In this document: positions 23,396 to 34,530 of the stretch, piece by piece
Numbering within the stretch: the first letter of the stretch is position 1
Layout of the letters: each line of letters begins with the position of its first letter
Assembly (NCBI GenBank): GCA_036186865.1
Contig: AP025071.1
Location: 18,602,263 to 18,666,262, forward strand
Origin: Eustoma russellianum
Taxonomy: Eukaryota; Streptophyta; Magnoliopsida; Gentianales; Gentianaceae
Length of the DNA: 64,000 nt
Direction: 5' to 3'
Position numbers and translations under genes: made by a program
The notes under the pieces: generated by a model
What the model was told of the DNA's origin: nothing
Database searches by the model: none
The model's input: the letters and a program-made list of their open reading frames with translations, nothing else

Positions 23396-24680
23396 CAGCC
23401 ACGACGTCTCCAGCTTCCACAACTGCAGCATCGGTCATCACATGCACACGCGCATTCGAGTGCTGACGTTGGTTCCTCTGCTGCTGAAAACTACGCTCAC
23501 GACAATCTCTCAGAATATGCCCAGTCTTTCCACATCCAACGCAAGCAGCTCCCTTATCAGGACAATCCCTAATTATATGACCAGTCTTGCCGCAACCAAA
23601 GCACTTACCAGCTTGTACATAGCACTCGCCCAAATGATTCTTCTGACAATGGGAACACATGGGAATGGCCTGCTGCTGCTGTCCTTGATTTCCTTGATTA
23701 TTTCTCTGATTATTCTGATTCTGCCCACGGCGCTGTTCACGATTCTGATTTCCTCTTTGGTTCTGATTCTGCTGTCTACCTTGCCTCCCATGAAAATTCT
23801 GTCTAGTCATTTTCCTTGCTCCTTTATCACCGGAAGTGTCCCTTCCTCTTTTCTGGCCCACCGTCGCATCGCGACGAATGATATCCCTCTCGATCCGATA
23901 ACATGCATCAACAAGCGCCTCAAAATCAGCAGAGATAACATTCACCAACCAAGTGCGAATCCTTGGGTTCAGCCCACTCTCAAACTTCACCATCTTAGAT
24001 TCCTCATCATTCATCGTAGCCGGAGAAAATCTACCCAAAGCCAGAAACTTGCTCACATATTCAGACACAGTCATACCAGGTTCTTGCTTCAATATTTCAA
24101 AATCATGCCTCTTTTGCATCTTTACTGACGGGGGAAAATAAAACTTGTTGAACTCTTGGATGAATCTCTCCCATGGGATAGGTCGGGGCAAAGGTTGCAG
24201 CTTAGCCTTCCACCACTGGTTCGCCTCACCAAGGAGGAAAGGCCTCACAGCTTGGGTTTTCATATTGTCAGGGGCTCCATTCAGTTCAAAACAGTTCTCC
24301 ACTTCATCTAGCCATTTTTCAGCCATATCGGGGTCAGACTTGCCTTCAAAAGGCGGCACATTCGCTCGCTTGAGCTTCTCAAAGTAATACTGCGCATCTC
24401 TTATCGGTTCATAAGGGGGAGGAGGGGCAACTTGCTGAATCATTCCCTGGCCAATCTGAGTTACGGTCTGACAGAATGCTTGGAAATCCGGAATAAGAAG
24501 TGGCACTTGCGGAAGAGGGTTTCCTTGAGCTGGTGGGGGATTTTCATTCTGCTGTGGAGGAGGAGGCGGTGGATTCTGATTCTGAGGAGGAGGTGGAGGG
24601 ACTTGATCTTGAGGTTGTGGAGGGTTTGGTTCGGGTGCATGGGCAGCATCTCTGCGAGGTCTACCACGAGTCCGAACCAT
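23385..24680 (-). CDS. gag: Gag of Tekay-like copy 2
   Basis: 431 codons, nearly identical to Gag of copy 1. It has a Pro/Gln-rich N-terminus, a retrotransposon gag core (NVPPFEGKSDPDMAEKW, NQWWKAKLQPLPRP), a basic Gln/Asn/Arg linker and two CCHC knuckles (CFGCGKTGHIIRDC, CVGCGKTGHILRDC). The ATG is 286 bp inside the 5' LTR. The frame is intact, so this copy could still supply Gag although its Pol is broken. Confidence 0.94.
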   Translation of the reverse strand: MVRTRGRPRRDAAHAPEPNPPQPQDQVPPPPPQNQNPPPPPPQQNENPPPAQGNPLPQVPLLIPDFQAFCQTVTQIGQGMIQQVAPPPPYEPIRDAQYYFEKLKRANVPPFEGKSDPDMAEKWLDEVENCFELNGAPDNMKTQAVRPFLLGEANQWWKAKLQPLPRPIPWERFIQEFNKFYFPPSVKMQKRHDFEILKQEPGMTVSEYVSKFLALGRFSPATMNDEESKMVKFESGLNPRIRTWLVNVISADFEALVDACYRIERDIIRRDATVGQKRGRDTSGDKGARKMTRQNFHGRQGRQQNQNQRGNQNREQRRGQNQNNQRNNQGNQGQQQQAIPMCSHCQKNHLGECYVQAGKCFGCGKTGHIIRDCPDKGAACVGCGKTGHILRDCRERSFQQQRNQRQHSNARVHVMTDAAVVEAGDVVAGMI

Positions 24681-24953
24681 CTGTATACGGAGCAGAAAGA
24701 TATATATATATGTATATATGGATCAAAATGACTGACTGAATTTAGACATGCTGGGAAAAAGGAATTTAAAGCAGGAAAAAGAAATAATATGCGACATATC
24801 GGCTAGCGGATCAACCAGGAGACCCTATTTCCAATCTAAGTTGTCTAAGCTAATGCCATCTCTTTCCTAAGATCATGACTTAAGTCTAAGATCAATTCTT
24901 AGATTTCTAAGATCATAACTTAGCTTCTACGTTCTGCCCGAATCTAGAGCCTC

Positions 24954-24966
24954 GGCTCTGATACCA
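24954..24966 (-). promoter_or_regulatory. Primer binding site of copy 2
   Basis: The minus strand reads TGGTATCAGAGCC two bases from the LTR end at 24969, complementary to the initiator Met tRNA 3' end. It is the same as in copy 1. Confidence 0.92.
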
Positions 24967-24968
24967 CC

Positions 24969-27900
24969 TGTAGCGCCCCGTACTCGGCTACCCCTCGTAC
25001 GGTGCACCCGCCGTACTTTCCCTTTCGGAAAAATACAAAGCATCGATACTTAACTCATAAAACCCATGGATAAACATGGGTTACAAAGTCACGATCTTAA
25101 CAGGTAGATAAAAATACGGCAGAATTTGAACCTTAATCCGAAAGCGTCAAATCGCGAATACATAACAAAATTATACAAACTGAACCGATAGAAAAATACA
25201 CCGCGAAATTATACAAACATAATCTGAAGAAGAATCCGAAAATAGCTAAGTCCCAAAATGTCCCAAAGGTTCATCAAAAGCTTCCATCATCATTCTCTTA
25301 ACAGCAACTTCAATAACCTACGGGTATGGCACCCGTGGCTCATCATCAATCCACTCGACTTCATTACCTGGCTCTGGGGGAAAAATAAATGGGTGAGCGA
25401 CAAAGTCGCTACCAAGTATACAATAACACCATACAATAAAGAGAAAACGGCATACAAGAATCAAACCCTAATTCCTTAAGTTAAAACATACCTGCCAATA
25501 CCTTTCCGAAGCATCATACTTAAAAGTCATATCATCACTTAGCTAAGATCTAAATATCATCACTTAGTTAGATTCTACGTGCTATAGCCAATCCTTACTT
25601 CTATAAATAGGTATCATGCGTAATGTGTATGATAATGTGAATGCAATGCAATGCAATGCAACGGAAAACATTCTTTCTTTCTTTTAGACATGCTCATAAA
25701 ATAACTTGAACTTTCTTTCTTTCTTTTAAATCATGCTCATCATAAAACAAGAGAGTGTGTCAGCCTATTACACCGGGCATGACTCGGTTCTTATAACATG
25801 ATCACCTTCAGGTCTATTATACCGTACCTGGCTCGGTTCTTATACTCTTCAGACCTATTATACCGGGCCTGGATCGGTTCTTATATTTCATCAGACCTAT
25901 TATACCGGGCCTGGATCGGTTCTTATACTTCTTCAGATCAATTCACCCCGGATCTGTAGCGGGTTAAGCTGGCCAGAAGGGACGGAATTCTTTCGAAACA
26001 GAAACTCTATATAAAACATCAATAAAATCATGAGCATGGAACATATGAGCATGTCAATGCAAGTGCATGGGATGCAACATGGTAAAATGCACTTATAACA
26101 TCACAAACAACTTTCTTCATGGGCTGGAAAACGATCCAGCAGCATGTCCTGTATTGCCCGGCATCAAAATCAACCTTTTGGGCCTGTTTTCCAGAAACTA
26201 AAAATATGGACATGCACCACATGATCTCAACTACCTTCTGTACAAATTTCACGTGATTCCGACAAGCGTAGGTACCTCAATAAAAATAATTCCCAAAAAG
26301 GGTACAACAGGAATTCTGCTGCACTCTCAACTCCGTTCCTTACCTTGTCTCCATCCATAAGCTCATTATGGGCTCATTTAGCACCTGAAAATCTTTTCTA
26401 TTTCTTTCATGAACAATATCCAAATGCCCATTTACCAAAACAAGTCAAAATAAACACAATACAAGTCATACAAGCACAAAGGGTCAATCTGCCCTGTTTT
26501 CCAGAATGTTACACCAACTTTACCTTAATGGTTTACCACCAAGATCAATAGATAAAATCAATTTCTTTACATGGATACTTAGCTCTATGTCTTAGGTACT
26601 TCTTGTAAAAATTTCAGATCAATCCAAGATGTTTAAGGCACTTAAATAATTTTTCTCCCCAAGGTGGTACAACCCAAAACTGGTTTGACCCCTTGATACT
26701 AAAAATTCATTTCTGACCAATCCACAAACGATCTTCCAGAATTCCAACTCCACAACAAAATAGACATGATAAGCTACGACCATACCAAAAATCAGCTCAA
26801 TCTAACGTTTAGTAGGTCCTTAACTAAATCCATCAATTTAGCATAAAATCTGTCCAGGATTCTGTTTTCAACCGACATGCATAGAAGTATCCTTTCCTTC
26901 CTAATTTTCGTTCTTTAGCCTATAACCCAAGTTAATGGTCATTCAATAGACGTAACAAGGCTTCCCTATACTAATTAAAGTCCTTTTTAGCATGCAAAAG
27001 TCGTTCATACAGGCTGTTCATTCCTTCTAAACAAAACAGTCCTCTAGTCCAACAATTTCTCATACTAAAACCACTAAAAATGCTAGGCTTCATACCAATC
27101 ATGTTTCATTCAATACCAAACATAGGGCAGCCCCTAATCCATCACTTTTAACTCTTATTTCCAGTTTAAACATGCTCTATATTGCAACATAAGAGAGGCC
27201 TATCATCCAACCTTTCAATACATACGAAAAGATAACAACTTAGGCATATTTTCACTAAAATTAAGTTTTAAGCTTCTAGACATTCAAGTATGCACATAAT
27301 CACATATATTGTAAGAGGTTAAAGTATACTTTCCTTGAAATGAAGCTTTAGTAGATAGATTAACTTCAAGGTAGCTTGAATCACTTGGGGTTCCCTCCAC
27401 TTGAGCCATAACACACGGATTTTAGGTCAACGCAAGGCCAACATTAAAAGAATACTAACGAACCACAAAATGCTTAGAAACTTACCTCAAGGCTTAGAAT
27501 CAAGCCTAGGTTCTTCTAACTCTTCTTCTTAGATGAGATTGATGAACTAGAACTCCCACTTGAGCCCTCCTAACCCACGGCTTTTGGAAAAATTAACATG
27601 GGTTACCATTCAAGCTTACTATACTAAAATTCCATCAATGGAGATATAAAATAAGACATTACTTACTTGATTGAGATGCTTATGAGCTTAGGTTGATGAG
27701 ACTTCTATTCCTCCCTTGACTCCTAAAGTTTTTGGCCTAGATGATGTGTTGGGGAAGGAGCACTTGAGATATCATTCTTGCTTGGAGTTATGTTTTAGGG
27801 TTTATAACTTAAAGTATTTGAGAAGATGGGTTTGAAAATCAAATGGGGTCTTGAAGGGCTATGGGGGACGATTCTAGGAGGGTTGGGAGAGGGAAATAAG

Positions 27901-28320
27901 ACTTTATTAGGGTAGGCTAATTACTTGTTTGTCTTTTACAACTTTTGATAAGGAGTTAAGAAGGTAGCTAGCACACCACAATTAAGAAGGTGTTGGTGGT
28001 TGGTTGAAGAATCTTCTAGTCTCTTGGAGACTTATTATGGCCGAATTTTTATGTGTGTGTGGGGAGGGAAATTATTTTCTCACATATCACACAACATGGG
28101 ACATAATTAAATAAGATGTGGTATGTTACATATTAAGAATCGGATAATTCATGGCGAATAAACGATACTTGAATTAAATATGTGAATATTCGACATTAAC
28201 AAGCTTGGCAATATTAAGATAATCGATAGGAATAAAATATGGAATATTTCACCGAAGGATGATAAGGCTTTTATAGATCGACGAGAGATAAGAGTACCTG
28301 CGAGTGTTCGGGATACGACA
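24969..28320 (-). repeat. 5' LTR of copy 2 (3352 bp)
   Basis: It starts TGTAGCGCC and ends GGGATACGACA on the plus strand, followed by the duplication atggg (28321-28325). The hairpin array is at 25761-25956. There is no open frame with recognisable content. It serves as the uninterrupted reference for reading the split 3' LTR. Confidence 0.95.
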
Positions 28321-30180
28321 ATGGGTCTAATTTTACTTGGGTGTGGTAGGGGCCTGGGTTGTGTACGTCGGAGATTGGATTGGTTATTTGTAAACTCTTC
28401 CTTTCAAAATGCCTTTGACGACATGCGTGGTTTTACTTGGCAAGGTTTTAATGCCGGTTGAGACAGAGTTTCAGGAGGCAGCATGGCATCTTGATCCTCA
28501 GAGTGCAGCAGGCCCAGATGGATTCATGGTAAGTTTTACCGTTCGTGCTGGCATGTTATTCATGCTTATGTGGTTAAAGCAGTGCAGGAATTTTTCCTTG
28601 GAGTTCCACAACCTTTAGTGATGGCTAGTGCGTTAATCACTTTGATTCCGAAGATACCATCACCCAACACGTTTAGTGATTTTCGCCCAATTTGTCTTAC
28701 CAATTTTCTGAGTAAAGTCTGTACACAAATCATTGCCAACCGTTTAAATATACTGCTTCGAAAGTTAATATCTCTAGAGCAAACTGGATTCCTACCAGGA
28801 CATGATATCTCCTCACAAGTTTTATTGGCGAGGGAGATGATTCATATGCTAGATAAGGGGGGCTCTCAATTATGTTTTAAACTAGACATGATGAAGGCTT
28901 TTGACAGAGTCAGCTGGGAATATTTGGAATTACTGCTAAGACGATTTGGATTTTCAGAATTCTTCAATCGGACTATCTTAAATCATTTAAGCGCTACTAC
29001 TTTGGCAGTCTTGATTAATGGCCAGCCTTCTGCATCATTTCGGCCATATAGGGGTGTAAAGCAAGGTGACCCTTTATCTCCGTTGCTATTTATTCTTTGT
29101 TCTGAAGGTTTCAGTAGAGGTTTGAAGGCTTTAGTTGCCTCTGGCGAATTGCAACCACTGCCTTTAGGAAGGATCCCTTTTCATATTACGCATTTGGCTT
29201 ATGCGGATGACCTTCTCGTGTTTTTACGAGCCTCACAAAGAAATTTAAGGCGGTTCCATCTTTTTTTAACATCGTAAACAACCTCAGGTCAGAAGGTGAA
29301 TTTTCAAAAGAGTAGCTTCATCCCATCCGCTAGTATATCGCTACATCAACGGATAGGATTTTCAGCTTTACTGAATATGAGATGTTCTGCCTTGCCATTG
29401 AGATATCTTGGTTCATATTTGTATAAAGGCATCAATCGTTCTAGATATTGTGCTTCGTTATTACAGCATATTGATGACCGTTTGAATGGCTGACATTCTT
29501 GGTTGCTCTCTTCTGCCAGCCGACTTGTTTTGATTCGTTCTGTGATTTCGGCCATACCTTTGCATTATCTAGCTGCCGGAGGTTTGCCTAAATCGGTCAT
29601 CAAAATTATAGAAAGGAAAATGGCTACAATTTATTGGGGGCATCGGCATCATTGGGTTGCATGGTCCGCTATTACTACACATTGTGAGGAAGGAGGTTTG
29701 GGCATTTGTGATCTTTACATATTACAACAGGCTTATCATTATCGCATTTGGTGGTCATACTAGCAACATCATACACTTTGGAGTAAGTATATGCATATTA
29801 AATATGGTAATCATCGGGATTATCTGCCTAGGCTGCCGGATTCACCTGTTTGGAAAATCATTTGTCGCATACATCCTATCTGCATAGCTAACACCATAGG
29901 CCGCGGTTCGCATATTAGCTGGAATCACATGCCCTCAGGTGAATTTTCTTTGCGTTCTGCTTATGATATTTGCCGATCACAATGACCTACACTGCATTCG
30001 GCGAAGTTCATTTGGTATAAACACCACTCGCCAGTCACTCAGCAACTATTATGCCGAATCTTTCATTCAGCGTTGCCTTTTGAGGACTACATTGGTAAGT
30101 ACAATGCAGCTCGCCCCACACAATGTCCATTTTATAAACATGCATCGGCTACGGTAGATCACGTGTTTTTATATTGTGTT
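28321..30180 (+). pseudogene. LINE B ORF2, reverse transcriptase part right of the Tekay insertion
   Basis: After the remaining endonuclease codons (GSNFTWVW to about 28427) an internal deletion joins directly to the pre-RT region (EAAWHLDPQSAAGPDGF). RT motifs are well preserved: ALITLIPKIPSPNTFSDFRP, FKLDMMKAFDRVSWEY (motif A), YRGVKQGDPLSPLLF (B) and LAYADDLLVF (C). One frame continues to about 30180 through four stops (29275, 29491, 29761, 29983), then a zf-RVT-like stretch (CPFYKHASATVDHVFLYC). Two of the stops replace tryptophan. It is a dead copy. Confidence 0.9.
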
Positions 30181-30557
30181 GGAGTCCGACCGCTCTGGGT
30201 TTTTTCGCATCCGAGTTACATTATCTTCCCCCATCTTCACTGAACCTTCGGCAATATCTGTTATCATGGTGGTATCGTTCCACACTCTCATCCATTTTTG
30301 GGGTTTTCAAATTAGTGATTCCGGCTATTATCGTGCATAATATATGGCGGGCTTACACATCCTTAGTGTATGGTGATAGGACTTCTTTTACTATGGTTTC
30401 TTTTCGGGCTTCAATCTACTATGATATCTCAATGTGGGGTAAATCAATTGATGGTTATAAGTTGGCGGTAGGATGTACCCGATATCTTCCATGGTTTCCT
30501 CGGCTTTAGCCCCCACGTCCACAACTGATTCTCTGGCGATCGCCACCTTCGGGTAGA

Positions 30558-31019
30558 TTGAAATTAAATGTAGATGCGGTAGTTGGAAGGGATTATGCAG
30601 CAGGGGGTGCTATTTTGCAGGATCATGCCGGTTTCTGTGTGGGAGTGATCTCATTTCGTTTGCCTCAAAGTGCGCCTATGTTTGCAGAAATACAAGCAGC
30701 GGTGTTTGACTTGTTATATTTTCTGCCATTGTATCGATCACTTGTTCTTGAATTGGATTGTGCTCAGCTTTCTACGCGCATAACAAGGCCACAGATGGTT
30801 TTTGGAAACTATCATCTTAGCTTATTACACTCATTAGTGCAATGCCATCGGTTGGACTTTAATCATATCTATAGAGAAGCCAATATGGCCGCCCATTACC
30901 TTGCTCAACATGCAATGATGGACCCTCGGACGCACTTCTTCTCTCACAGCACTCTTCCTCCATTAGTCCGTAGTTCAGTTGTGTTGGATCTCTCCTCCGG
31001 ACATGTGCGCCTTGTTTAA
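30558..31019 (+). pseudogene. LINE B ORF2 C-terminal RNase H domain
   Basis: The 153-codon open stretch reads as the plant L1 RNase H (RVT_3 type): LKLNVDAVVGRDYAAGGAIL with the first catalytic Asp, FAEIQAAVFDLLYF with Glu, VLELDCAQLSTRI with Asp, and YREANMAAHYLAQHA. It follows the RT after a frameshifted linker (30181-30557, including VIPAIIVHNIWRAYTSLVYG), so it is the end of the same broken ORF2, not a separate gene. The domain would remove RNA from the hybrid during LINE copying. Confidence 0.85.
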
Positions 31020-31565
31020 GGTTCCCGGTCTTCCATATGGATTGGCACTCATTTACTCCTTCTGCTTGCATCCTACAGGATGCAGACAGGCTCGGTATGC
31101 TTTGGTCTCTCTTAGTATTTCTATTCTCGATATATCTTATAGACTTGTTTAACATAGTATTTTTCTTCACCTGTGCATGGGCTGCCCTACTTCCTTCGGT
31201 GACCTTTACATCTGGCATGGACATGGCTTCTTTTTCATGGAGGATCGCACGGTTTTCTTCACCGGATAATCATGTGGATCGGGATGCAACATCTGATATA
31301 TTGTGCTCTAGATTTCTATTTTGTTTGATGATGTACTTTATTGCATATCACCGTTCCAATTATATAAATATGTACGCTTTTTCCTTCGCCAAGATTTTAT
31401 CCACAAGGATGGTTTTACTTGGCAAGGTTATAATGCAGCATATCATATATGATTGGAGGCTGATCATCATCATTTCTTTACATTCACTTTTTTCTTACGA
31501 TGACTCATTTATGTAAAAAGGTTTTCCTCCGCCAAAAGTGAGGTCTTTTCTCAATAAAAATTTCT
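31020..31565 (+). other. LINE B 3' untranslated region and A-rich tail
   Basis: Non-coding sequence after the RNase H stop ends in AATAAAAATTTC and ATATAAAAAAATAAA. The part around 31345-31435 matches the short LINE tail at 51718-51820 (AAATATGTACGCTTTT, ATTTTATCCACAA, TTTTACTTGGCAAGGTTA), which identifies it as the family 3' end. Confidence 0.75.
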
Positions 31566-31589
31566 TTATATAAAAAAATAAAGTACTGT

Positions 31590-33099
31590 AGAAAATATGA
31601 TTTCTATATATATTTTTATGAAATATGCAACCATATATAAAGACATGAAATTAGGGTTTTTAGACCACTATATCTAAGTTTAAGTGGTGCAATTTAAGGA
31701 AATATTGATAGAGAAAAATGAAGAAAAGTGGGCTGTTTTGGGGGCAGTTGGCCGAGGCCTTAGGTAGAGAAAAAGAAGGTATATTTTCATGATTTGAGGT
31801 ATGGGTTATGTATATATACATGGGGTTTTAGAGTATGATGATATGAGAAGGTTTAAGAAGCGTATAAATGATGACATGTATAGTGGTTAAGGTATATGCA
31901 TACATTTGTCATATTTCATGAAGTGTTTTGAAAAGTTCACCCTTACACGTAGAATTATATCGTATAGTAAGATATCTCATGTCATGTTAAAGTATTTATA
32001 TTTTCAGTTGTTGCGACGTCATGACATCAGAACCGAAGTGGTGGATATCACGGGGCATACCGTATGTTATTGTGTAGAGCTCCAGGTGATATCGGAACCC
32101 AAGGGGGTTGATATCATAGACATACTGGCTTGAGTGTATTCCTTGTCGACGGATAAGGGATCATCGGCATATCGAGTTACCGTTAGGAATATGTATGTAT
32201 GATGTCTCATATTCGTACATATTTCTACATTGAGGATTATTCCGATTCTATGACGATATAATTTACATGCAAGGTATAGTGTCATAGTTATCATTTGAAA
32301 AAGGTTATGTTTCTGAAAAGATTTGTTTTGACATGTTATAGAAAAAGGGAAGATGGTTACATGATTACAGTTTATGTTTAAAAAATTGTTTCATAGACAT
32401 CGCATCATAAGAAGTATCGTATTTGCATGATTGTATAGTGTTTTGATGCATTTATATGACAAGAATAAGTATAATGATATCTTAGACCTTGATTGAGATT
32501 CAAACTATGGAGATATATGCTAGTGTCGTTTTCTAGGGACTTGATTGCCTAGAATGTTACATGCTAGAGATATATGTGTCACCAGTTTACCTTTATGTTA
32601 TGCACTTTATTTATTTAAGTTGGAGGCATGAAATGTTATGTTCTTTATTTACCCATCGTTACTTTATTACCCTGTTCTCCATGCATGATCCACATGATGT
32701 ATCTAGGCGGATTACTTGCTGGGCATTTAGTGTTTTATCACTCATACATGCCTTATCACATTACAGAGAACAGGGTCCCTGATGCCTGATTCATTGAGGA
32801 AGGACCCTAGCTAGAGTATCCCTGAGCTGACATGTAGGCCGGAGTTATGTATTCGATATGCTGGACATTTTGATCATGATGTACTTAGACTATTTTAGAC
32901 ATTGTACATTATGATTTGTACGCACTTTGGGCGATTTGTATTATTGGGCATGTCGTATGTTTATCTTTATTGTGCTTCCGCTATCTCGATTTACGATTCA
33001 TGTCGACATACACGTATATAGTATCGACACCTTTACTTCTCACAGTAAAGTGCGACGGGTGCACCATGCTGAAACCTTAGTTCTGGACAGGGCGCTACA
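31590..33099 (+). repeat. Diverged gypsy (Tekay-type) LTR remnant, plus strand
   Basis: The right end reads GACGGGTGCACCATGC...GGACAGGGCGCTACA. This is the reverse-complement form of the terminus of the Tekay-type LTRs, and it is followed at once by a primer site. The left border is uncertain; TGTAGAAAATATG near 31590 is a candidate, immediately after the LINE B tail. A single degenerate stem (TGATATC 32087-32093 / GATATCA 32110-32116) may be the relic of the hairpin array. No gene is present. Confidence 0.65.
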
Positions 33100-33101
33100 T
33101 G

Positions 33102-33112
33102 TGGTATCAGAG
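33102..33112 (+). promoter_or_regulatory. Primer binding site of the plus-strand gypsy remnant
   Basis: TGGTATCAGAG lies two bases after the LTR end at 33099. It matches the start of the initiator Met tRNA primer site used by the other Tekay-type copies but departs from it after GAG. Confidence 0.8.
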
Positions 33113-33409
33113 AGTAAGGCTCTAGATCCACGGCAGAAACAGTAAAGTAAACACTTAGAATTTAAGTGATGATTTTATAACTTAAGTGATGATTTTAGAC
33201 CGAGAGTTCAAACTTAGACTAAGATAACTAGAATGGTTTAGGGTTTATGGGCAAAATAACATTACATTATTTAAGTAATAGACGGATATAGAGAAAAACC
33301 CCTAATAATTAGAAACACTGTATATAGAGTATGTAAAAAAAATGAGTTGAATAATATTTTCATTGAGTATTTGCTGATTTTTGTATTGATATAAAATGTT
33401 TCCAATAAG

Positions 33410-34525
33410 ATGTCGTCACGACAAAGTGCCAGACGGCTCGCCGATAGACCGACATAGTTACCCCCTCCTCTTCCATTACCACAGGTACCTCCGGTAGCAG
33501 AGTCGGTACCACCATTTGCTGATCCTACACCCCCACCTCAGCAGCAGCAGTATCAGTGAAATTTTTAGTAGGCTATACTACTGGCCTTGGTACATATCAG
33601 ACATGCCGATGGTAATGGTCATCAGCATCAGGTTGCACCTCCGCTGCCGCCGCTGCCGCATCAGGGAAATCTGTTTGTTTATGCGGAGCTGAAGAGGGCC
33701 AGAGTGCCGAATTTCGAGCGCGGATCTGATCCGAATATAGCCGAGAGATGACCAAAGGAGGTAATTAATAACTTTGATTTTATCTAGGTACCTGAAAAGA
33801 TGAAAGCACAGGTTATCCGACCTTTTTTGATTGGTGAAGCCAATCAGTGGTGGAGTACAAGTCTCCAGGACTGCCAGTTCGAGTCACTTTGGTGCGATTT
33901 CTGATGGAGTTCGGTAAGTTCTACATCCCACCTGAGTCACTTTGCGAAAGATAGGATGTTTGAGTTATTGGTACAAGTGCCTGGCATGAAAATGGCAGAT
34001 TATGCCAACCAGTTTACTGCGCTGGGGAGATATGTCCCAGGTATAATGCGGGACAAGGAATGAAAATGATTAGGTTTGAGGGGGTTTACATTCTTGCATC
34101 CACACTTGGATCATGAATGCAAATCCAAGGGACTTCGTGAGCTACTGTGTGCATGCTATCGCATTGAGCGCGATATTCTGAAGAGAGATGTGGAGATGAA
34201 GGGCAAGAGGCGACGAGAGATTGGAGGTGATTGGTCCAGACAATGGACCAAGGTACAGAGGGGACCCAGTGGCAGGCCTCAGTAGAGACAATAGCCTTAA
34301 CATCCGACGCAGTTTCAGAGACAGCCGCAATTTCAGTGGGCCCCACAGCTGCCACATCCGCAGCCAGACCAGTACAGGGAGAGACCATATGTAGCCATTC
34401 CTCCTTGCCCAATTGTCACATAGTGCACACCGGAGAGTGTCGACGGGTGACCGGTGCTTGTTTTAGATGTGGTAAGACCGCTGATATGATGAAGGACTGT
34501 CTACTGTTGATGGATGGATAGGAGA
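33410..34525 (+). pseudogene. gag: Degenerate Tekay-type gag
   Basis: It starts MSSRQSARRLADRPT and soon hits stops. Recognisable gag pieces then occur in changing frames: AELKRARVPNFERGSDPNIA, PEKMKAQVIRPFLIGEANQW, a stretch CYRIERDILKRDVEMKGKR, and one CCHC knuckle (CFRCGKTADMMKDC, with His of the motif replaced by Asp). There is no protease or RT. The element is cut at 34530 by a minus-strand LTR. It is an old, inactive fragment. Confidence 0.75.
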
Positions 34526-34530
34526 GGAAT

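Larger units (their letters stand above)
13393..28320 (-). mobile_element. Tekay-like Ty3/gypsy retrotransposon, copy 2, full length with nested solo LTR
   Basis: A complete minus-strand element: 5' LTR 28320-24969, primer site 24966-24954, gag, intron, protease/RT, a second intron-like insert, RT/RNase H/integrase/chromodomain, polypurine tract, and 3' LTR 19846-13393. The target duplication atggg flanks it on both sides. Once the solo LTR and one copy of its duplication are discounted, both LTRs are 3352 bp, and by eye they differ at roughly 1 to 1.5 percent of positions. A single nonsense codon (21509-21511) in the spliced frame would prevent complete Pol synthesis, so this copy is probably non-autonomous. 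Confidence 0.95.

Noticed and set aside
31037..31516. 159-codon plus-strand frame after the LINE B RNase H
   Set aside because: It lies in the LINE 3' UTR, is not conserved in the related tail at 51718-51954, and has no recognisable domain.
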